From positions 6,262,001 through 6,326,000 of the forward strand of contig NC_053187.1 in assembly GCF_905163445.1 (NCBI RefSeq): DNA of 64,000 nt. The letters run 5' to 3'. The DNA is from Pararge aegeria (lineage: Eukaryota > Arthropoda > Insecta > Lepidoptera > Nymphalidae). The notes beneath the pieces were generated by a model, which ran no database searches, had not been told where the DNA came from, and saw nothing but the letters and a program-made list of their open reading frames with translations. A program made the position numbers and the translations under genes. Below, piece after piece: positions 57,620 through 64,000 of the stretch. Each line of letters begins with the position of its first letter. Position 1 is the stretch's first letter.

Positions 57620-60600
57620 ATGTCTTCAATGGTAAGTACATTTTATAATATTGCAGTGGGCACAATGAAGTCAAAAACGTTCAATTATTTTTTAGTTATC
57701 ATTAATTAGCGTGTGCATGTTGATAATATCTAATTATTTTTCACTCATTTGTTAATGATTTCTTTTTACTGGATATTGTGAATACTTACTTTAGAATGGG
57801 CATTACATCACACGTTAAAGTATCTCTCGTCACCCCTCTGACGCAACGGTGGTGGTAGTTCCTAGATTCTATTACCGGCGGGGGTAAATTTTAGACGTTT
57901 AATGTTCCACTGCTGGACACGGGCCTCTTTTAGTAGAGATGTTTTAGAGCATAGACCCACTATGCTGACCCAATGTGGGTGGGTTTCAACTGTTATTCAG
58001 TCTCAGGTTAAAATATCGTCAAAGTATTGTCTCGTGGGAGGATTTGGCTATGGCTAGTTCATAGACTGGTATATAACTATCCCTGTTATGTAGTACTTAT
58101 CTAAAAAGTTAAATCTATAATTTAGAGAATATTCAAAGGGCAGTAAAACAAATTCTACTGTTTCCATTCAAGCTTTGATAGCCTTTCATCTAATGAGATA
58201 GTTTTAATCTATTTTACTTTGAGTCACAGAATTTTAAAGGTGATTGAAAGCATTTTAAATTGAATGACCTGTCTGTTAATAATGTACTTATTGAGGGGAC
58301 TTTATGGTAACCATGTCACCTAGAGCATCCTGCTCAAATGATTATTGTAATTGTGATATTGAAATAGATACTCAAAGAAAAAATAAAATTAAGGTTCGAT
58401 TTTATGAGTGCAGATTGATCAATATCTTGAGGTTTTCAGCGCATGAAGGCAGCAAAATGTCCATCAGATGAACTGGCAATTACCAACTGTGCTCTCATCA
58501 ACCCAGATGACTTCCCAAGCGATGTCAAGTAAGTATATAATATATTTATTTATTTGGTGACCCATCACTACGCACTACACTATAAAATAAATAGAATAAT
58601 TAAAAACTGAACTAAATAAAAAAAAAACTTACATTAAATATTAATATGCAATATAAAAAAAAAGTTACAAATTAAAAATTCTGCGTCCAGGCAGCCCTAC
58701 GTGGAGTTTAATATACAACTTGTAAATTGGAGAGTCGTATCGATTTATTAGTGCTTTCAGAGCTATATCTACTAAATTTTTCTTTTACACAGTTACAAGG
58801 GTCTGTGGAGATAGGATCAGGGCCATTAGGGTTCTGCACAACCAGAACTGACATCAATTGAGACATCCTTTTTTAACGGTGTTAATTAATAATGGAATAA
58901 TCTGCATTCTCAAAACATAACCTTATGTTTTGTTTTGACACTTAAAATTATGATTTAATCAGTACAAATGTTTGTTTTTTATATGGGCTCTTTACCTAAG
59001 TATGGAAGCATCAAAATTTTGGAAATGTTTTTTTCTATACTTTATAAGTCATTTTACTTATAGTTTGTGTATTTGAATATAAGTATACTAAATTTCTTTG
59101 TTTTTTCTGTTGTAAATTATCATAAATTTTCAGACACATTGAAGTGGCTACGGGGCCATCTCAGCACTTTATGTTTAGCGTCAGATTTTATAGTGGAGTT
59201 GACAGGGGTACTGTGGGGTTCTCCGCACCCCAAAGAAAGTGGGCCACACTTTCTATTGGACAGGTAAGTTGTATATACTATTTTAGATAATTAGTCAAAA
59301 ATATAAAAAAAAATAATAACTTAATAAATGTCTTCCTTGATTTATTTTATATTTTATCCTATAAAATATTGAAGCTAAATTTGTTGTACAGAAGATCTCT
59401 GAAATAAATTGGCAGATCAGATCCTGCTGTCCTGTTCCACATGGAGAATATAGGACTGCTATTTTTAAAACTTTAATTTTTTTTCCGTTTAGACATTTGT
59501 GTGTATATATAAGAGATTAGGCACCATTATTTTTAAGAAAATATTCAGTAAGTGGGATTTTAAATTTGCAGTTTTTTTCGAAATGTGCTTTTACTGTGTG
59601 ATGTACCTCCATGGTTTATTACATTATATTTTTAAGGGTATGATAATTTTTTCAAATTTTTCACAAATCACTTGCAATAAGTGAAATAGGCTAGAAAACA
59701 GTTTTCTTTACGTCAGTTCTATGCTTAAAAAATATATAATATTTGATGATTAGGTTTGTTTTAAATAGCGAAATTCAATGTATTAGGGAACTAGATTAAT
59801 ACTCATTCTCCTGAAGATAGGAGGGATCCATTTGTATAGATTTAAAATGTATACAAAGTTTTATTTATCATTGATCCTTTTATAGCCAATAGATGTGAAA
59901 CCCTTCAAGCCACAAAATGCTGAATGTCTATGCAGTGTCACATTGGAAGCAGATTTTATGCTCAAGAAAACGTAAGTACTGCGAGATTATTATACCTACT
60001 AGCTGTTGCCGGCGACTTCGTTCTCATTTGTTTCGGTTATTCCAAAACCATGATGATTAACGTCTTTATTTGGATAGGGGATTATTGGCATGTTAATAAA
60101 ATTACCTTCGCAGATAATCTATTATTTTTATGCTAACCATAAAAAAGGTTAGTTACCATTAAAGGAGATTTAACATTACAAGATATATTCTGTCCCAGCC
60201 TTTTAATTTTTTTTAACTTTTAATAGGAAATAATTTTGTCATACATGATTTTCGCTTAACATTTACTCAGCAGTACGCTACTGAAGCTTTCAGTAGGATT
60301 TTGTTTTCCGCTTTTGAATTTTTTTTAATTGATGCTTTACTCGTATTAGTCGTGGCGTGATGTTTTAATATAGCCTATAGCCTTTTTCGATAAATAGATT
60401 ATCCAACACAAAAATAGTTTTCAATTCGAACCAAGTAGTTCCTGAGATAAGCGCGTTCAACTAAATAAACAATCTCTTAATATTAGTTTAGATTTATATT
60501 TAACAGACAGTTACCAACGACGTAAGTATAATGGGTGAGCCAGTAAAGGTTTCGTCGAAAACATAGATCAATAAGTTGAGCAAGATGGACAAAAGAATAA

Positions 60601-63600
60601 AAATATATTGAATACTAGCTATTGCCCGCAACTTCGTCTGCGTTTGATTTTGTTTTTAAAGTATTCCGTATCGCTAAGCCTTAAATGAGTATAGTAACAT
60701 GTGACTGTCAATTAATTATAGACAAATAATTTGCAATAAAATAAAATTGCGACTATAATTAAAGATCTAAGCTATCCTATCTCTTAAGTTGGACCAGACT
60801 GCTCACGGTGTGCCCATTTCATTCAAAATCGGTTAAGTAGTTTAGGAGTCCATCGCGGACAAACATCGTGACAAGAGATTTATATATATTGAATATTAAT
60901 GAACAGATTGACATACATAAATTCAATTTCTTCTAATTATATGCATTTAAATAGATTTTTTGAATGAATAAATGAAAATAATTTATTGTTAGGGTCATAT
61001 TAAATTGCCACACCTACCCTTTTCTTTTATTTTCCTTACGCTAAAGGTTGCCTAGAAGACATCACTTGCGAGAAAGGCCGCCTTTACGAAACTTCCTCAC
61101 TGTCTAGAATAGGATTCTATTGTTTATGTATTTCATTACATTGTATAAAACATGTGTGTGCAATAAAGCGTTATTTTTTTTATTGGTTATACTCACTCTC
61201 ACTTATGAAAAGTGCAGATGAGACCTAAGATGGGACGCGCTTGTCTAGAAGATGCCTATGCAATCTTATTTTAAAGATACCCAGGTTGTAATTATTAGGA
61301 AACAGAACTCGGAAAGGCGTTTCAAACCCCAGCCATTCGTATAAGAAAAGAAGATGTAAATCGCTTAAATTCGCTAAACAAACAAACAAGAAATTAATTA
61401 ATAATATATTCACAGGACATCTCTGGAGCCCTATGACTCGGAGCAAATGGCGCGTGACTTCCTCATTCAGTTTTCAAATCAGGTTTTCACGGTCGGGCAA
61501 CAGCTTGCTTTCTCATTTCAAGACAAAAAAGTACTGTCTTTGATTGTTAAGAACTTGGAAGGTAACTATAATAAAACAGAAAGGCTAATAGTTTTTAAGT
61601 TAACCACTGCCATAGATTTTACTAAAAAAAACAGAAACAGCCCTAACATATGAAAAATTAAAATCAAGTGACTCCTGTCACTTAATCTGTGGAAAAGGTA
61701 CGCGTCGCTTAGGTACTATGCGTGCGTTGGTCTTTTGTGATCAATAGGGTTGTCGAAAGTAAACACTTAAAATGTTTTGAATTAGTTTGTATGAAAAATA
61801 AATATGCTTCTTTTGATTTCATATTTTTACAGGGTGATTCCTTGTGATTTATGAAATATACTTATGCAGTTAATAATAAAATAAATAAAGCATTTATTTC
61901 TGATATACAGTATGTACATTATGTAAATTTAAATTATTAACACTAATATCTCGCACTTTAGTTAACAGTAATCAGTTCGTCTCCTGACGCATAGGCCTCT
62001 ACTTATGCAGTTATGCACCCTTAAACAATATTTCGTAATTCCGTTAGACGTTGTATAGAAGTGTATTCTTGTTCATAGCTGTGGATGTACAAGCTTTAGC
62101 AGCCGGATCCAATGTGGTACCTCGTCGTGTGAGATTTGGTCGACTTTTGCCTGATGCCTGTATCCAGTTCGATAAAGCCGAAAGCTCCTCGCTCAATCTT
62201 GTGGGAAAAGCTAAGGGGTAAGTTCCCGTTAAGTAAGCTTTCTGAAATTTGTTACCCCTACAGCATTTGTCCGCCGATCCGCACTGGGCCAGCGTGATGG
62301 ACTACGACCTAAACTCTTCTCATTGTGGAAGGCCACCCGTGCCCTATCCTATAGTGGGACGGTAATGGATTGATATAATGATGATTATAGTGACAGCATT
62401 TTAAGAGGTTTTGTCTTCTGTAACAATATAATCAAAAACGAGAGTTCGATAGTCTGCAGGCCTTCGTCCCTCATCAATGACTGCTAATAAGTTAAGAAAG
62501 TTTAATTTATCTAATATAACTATTAACTTTATCTTTATAAATTCTTCGTAAGTAGATCGAACCTGCGAAGTTTTCTTCTAGATTTGATTAAAAATCGGTT
62601 AATCAAATCAAATCTATTATCTAAAGAAAACTTCATCAGCAGCGGCGGGCGGGACTATGGTTGAATATGCAAAACACTCCCGCGATAACCACAGTGATAC
62701 AGTTTCAATACCGTTGTTTCTCCATCTCTTATATCCCTCAGTGCCTAGAAACAGTCCCATTAATAACTTTAGGCTTCGGAACATGGTCGTTAAGAATGGG
62801 CCACATAAGAAGACTCAGAGTCACTCAATAGATGTAGATTGATATGTTCGGAGTATCTCTAAGTGAATTTTTTTTTGTTTTTATAATATACTACGACAGT
62901 ACACACATCGCCATCTAGTCCCAAAGTAAGCATAACTTGTGTTATGGGTACTAATACACAACAAGATGACTGATGAATATTATACATAAATACTTATAAA
63001 ATACAGATAAACACCCAGACACTGAAAAACATTCATGTTCATCACACAAACATTTTCCAGTTGTGGGAATTGAACCCACGGCCTTGTACTCAGAAAACGG
63101 TATTTAGATGAACTAATCGAAGAAATTATAGTAATGGTACAAGAACATTTAATGAAAGAAATTCTAAGAAAGAGAGTTGCGCTTGTTAGACTCTTATTAC
63201 TTACAAGTAAAATACGGCTTTATTTAAAAGGCAATGTAGGGAGCAAAGCACTTGCCGACACTTTCTGCATCGGACAGCGAGAACGCACTTTACCCCTAGT
63301 CAGAGTTAAGAACGTACGCAATCGTAAAGTCGTTTTCATCTGGGTCCAGCTTTTTTGTAAAACAAAACTTATCCTCATTGTTATCCCCATTTAAAATTTG
63401 TCCACGATTTTTGAGCTAGTGCTTTTGGCAGAACGTTTGTAAACTTAAAATCTAGTGCAGAATTCGTGACTAAAACGAGTTCCATTGGGTCCATATCACT
63501 ATCTTGGTAAAATTAATGGATAGGCGAACGCGGCTCCAAGTTTGATAGCTTGCAAATCTTACACTAAGCGTATTGCTTGTGACCAAGCAATTGATGGATT

Positions 63601-64000
63601 GAGCCGGTTGCTTGAAGGCCTGTTACAAGTTGTGCGACCGTGCAGGGCGAGGAGGGAAACTGTAACGCTTATGTACGTCGAGAGACCAACGTATTACCAC
63701 AAGTTCTTAAAAGGTCGTTTGTGTAAAGAACACAGAACACACACACACACATATACACGCGTTTTAGTCATGCAATTCTCACTTAACCGTTAGAGAACTC
63801 AACACACCTTTGTAAAGTTTCCTATGTTAAAGTGCACTAGATATTATCTCAATGATTCAATCAGTGTTTGGGAAGGCACTGGCATATAAGATACGGGATT
63901 TCATAGTTTAGGGGTCAGGATTCCAGAGATTTATCATACTGAATTTTTCTAATAAATATTTTCTATTTCTAATATATATTCTTTAATGTTTAGGCACAAA
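57620..64000 (+). CDS. Nsf: N-ethylmaleimide-sensitive factor (NSF), N domain, 3' part beyond the window
   Basis: AAA+ ATPase that, with alpha-SNAP, takes apart used SNARE complexes on membranes, including synaptic ones. Exons: 57620-57631, 58440-58528, 59134-59263, 59886-59971, 61416-61561, 62079-62217, and probably a seventh from 63994. All are GT-AG with matching phases. The first six give 200 codons. Landmarks: MKAAKCPSDELAITNCALI (residues 6-24, the usual NSF start), FSAPQRKWATLSIGQ (63-77), MARDFLIQFSNQVFTVGQQL (N-domain core), and SSLNLVGKAKG at the linker to D1. Exon 1 adds only Met-Ser-Ser-Met, so translation could also begin at the Met in exon 2. The D1 and D2 ATPase domains with Walker motifs lie outside. 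Drosophila orthologues are comatose (Nsf1) and Nsf2; which one this matches cannot be told here. Confidence 0.95.
57888..57995 (-). mobile_element. LINE 3'-tail fragment in NSF intron 1
   Basis: CCACTGCTGGACACGGGCCT, CTTTTAGTAGAGATGTTTTA and CCACTATGCTGACCCAATGT: the minus orientation of a common lepidopteran LINE end. Confidence 0.5.
59998..60486 (-). mobile_element. Helitron-like element, second subfamily, in NSF intron 4
   Basis: Left edge ACTAGCTGTTGCCGGCGACT, right edge CTCTTAATATTAGT. Reverse complement includes ATCTCAGGAACTACTTGGTT and TCGAAAAAGGCTATAGGCTA, matching 17604-17992. No coding. Confidence 0.55.
60614..60890 (-). mobile_element. Helitron-like element, first subfamily, in NSF intron 4
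   Basis: ACTAGCTATTGCCCGCAACT then TCGTCTGCGTTTGATTTTG and CCGTATCGCTAAGCCTTAAA, inverted relative to 1697-2134 and sharing its interior. It lies about 130 bp from another Helitron-like copy in the same orientation. Confidence 0.5.
62270..62392 (+). mobile_element. SINE family 2, 3' fragment in NSF intron 6
   Basis: GCCGATCCGCACTGGGCCAG, GATGGACTACGACCTAAACT, GGTAATGGATTGATATAATG with (ATG) tail. Confidence 0.65.
62567..62634. repeat. Imperfect inverted repeat
   Basis: GAAGTTTTCTT plus TAGATTTGATT on the left pairs with AATCAAATCTA and AAGAAAACTTC on the right, with a bulge. A stem of about 22 pairs can form. Class unknown. Confidence 0.6.
62784..62864 (+). pseudogene. Decayed RTE fragment in NSF intron 6
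   Basis: ATGGTCGTTAAGAATGGGCC, ACATAAGAAGACTCAGAGTC and GTTCGGAGTATCTCTAAGTG parallel 22470-22560, with several indels. Confidence 0.65.
62884..63097 (-). mobile_element. SINE family 1 in NSF intron 6, head truncated
   Basis: TATACTACGACAGTACACAC, ACACCCAGACACTGAAAAAC, GGGAATTGAACCCACGGCC (box B altered). The box A end is lost at 63098. Confidence 0.7.
63098..63993 (+). other. Remainder of NSF intron 6
   Basis: Frames at 63134-63394 and 63542-63793 show no domain. A short ACACACACAC run lies at 63740. The intron ends in TTCTTTAATGTTTAG at 63979-63993, a good acceptor, and the following GCACAAA completes the split codon in phase, giving Gly-His-Lys after KAK. Confidence 0.5.

Noticed and set aside
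63134..63394. 86-codon frame in NSF intron 6 as a possible alternative exon
   Set aside because: Its translation has no similarity to NSF, and the intron's own acceptor at 63993 restores the correct phase.
1..64000. CRISPR array, phage, integron or bacterial gene cluster
   Set aside because: No regularly spaced direct repeats, no operon-like frames, and spliced insect genes throughout.

Overview
The window reads as nuclear DNA of a lepidopteran insect, probably a butterfly. It is AT-rich, with short multi-exon genes separated by long non-coding stretches. Those stretches are packed with repeat types familiar from Lepidoptera: at least three tRNA-derived SINE families, RTE-type LINE copies ending in (TCA/TGA)n tails, short Helitron-like elements that begin TC..TACTAATATTATAAA and end ..CAGCTAGT, and TA-flanked MITEs. 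There is no bacterial operon structure, CRISPR array or rRNA. Family names for repeats are given from memory and could not be checked.

Four protein genes can be reconstructed at splice-site level, with all exon phases agreeing. (1) A small secreted cuticular protein with a Rebers-Riddiford-type chitin-binding domain, 3 exons, minus strand, 28059-29271. (2) A FAM32A orthologue, a spliceosome-associated protein, 2 exons, plus strand, 46708-47384. (3) A 613-residue, Cys-rich, secreted and probably GPI-anchored insect protein of unknown function, 10 exons, minus strand, 50398-56903. (4) The first six exons (N domain), and probably the first bases of a seventh, of N-ethylmaleimide-sensitive factor (NSF), plus strand, 57620 to the window edge. 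Genes 3 and 4 are divergently arranged, 716 bp apart.

Layout: 1-27 kb is a repeat-rich, gene-poor stretch with one large RTE copy (about 12.47-14.03 kb, 491-codon open frame) and a CpG-retaining non-repetitive block at 7.4-8.1 kb. At 27.36-27.50 kb there is a sharp CpG-rich island with YY1/Pho-like and CRE-like motifs, followed by the cuticle gene. From 30 to 46.5 kb lies a second gene desert. It holds a duplicated TATA+Inr promoter-like module (36.2 and 37.96 kb), a perfect 47-bp inverted repeat (39.55-39.65 kb) and a series of CpG-retaining non-coding blocks (38.96-45.43 kb) that look like a regulatory landscape. From 46.5 kb to the end the DNA is gene-dense with ordinary introns.

The genes do not form an obvious pathway. 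NSF is a housekeeping/synaptic membrane-fusion ATPase, FAM32A an mRNA-splicing factor, the cuticle protein an extracellular matrix component, and the 10-exon gene a surface protein of unknown role. The observations most worth following are the undescribed surface protein and its head-to-head pairing with NSF, the 47-bp perfect hairpin, the paired promoter modules and the CpG island near 27.4 kb.
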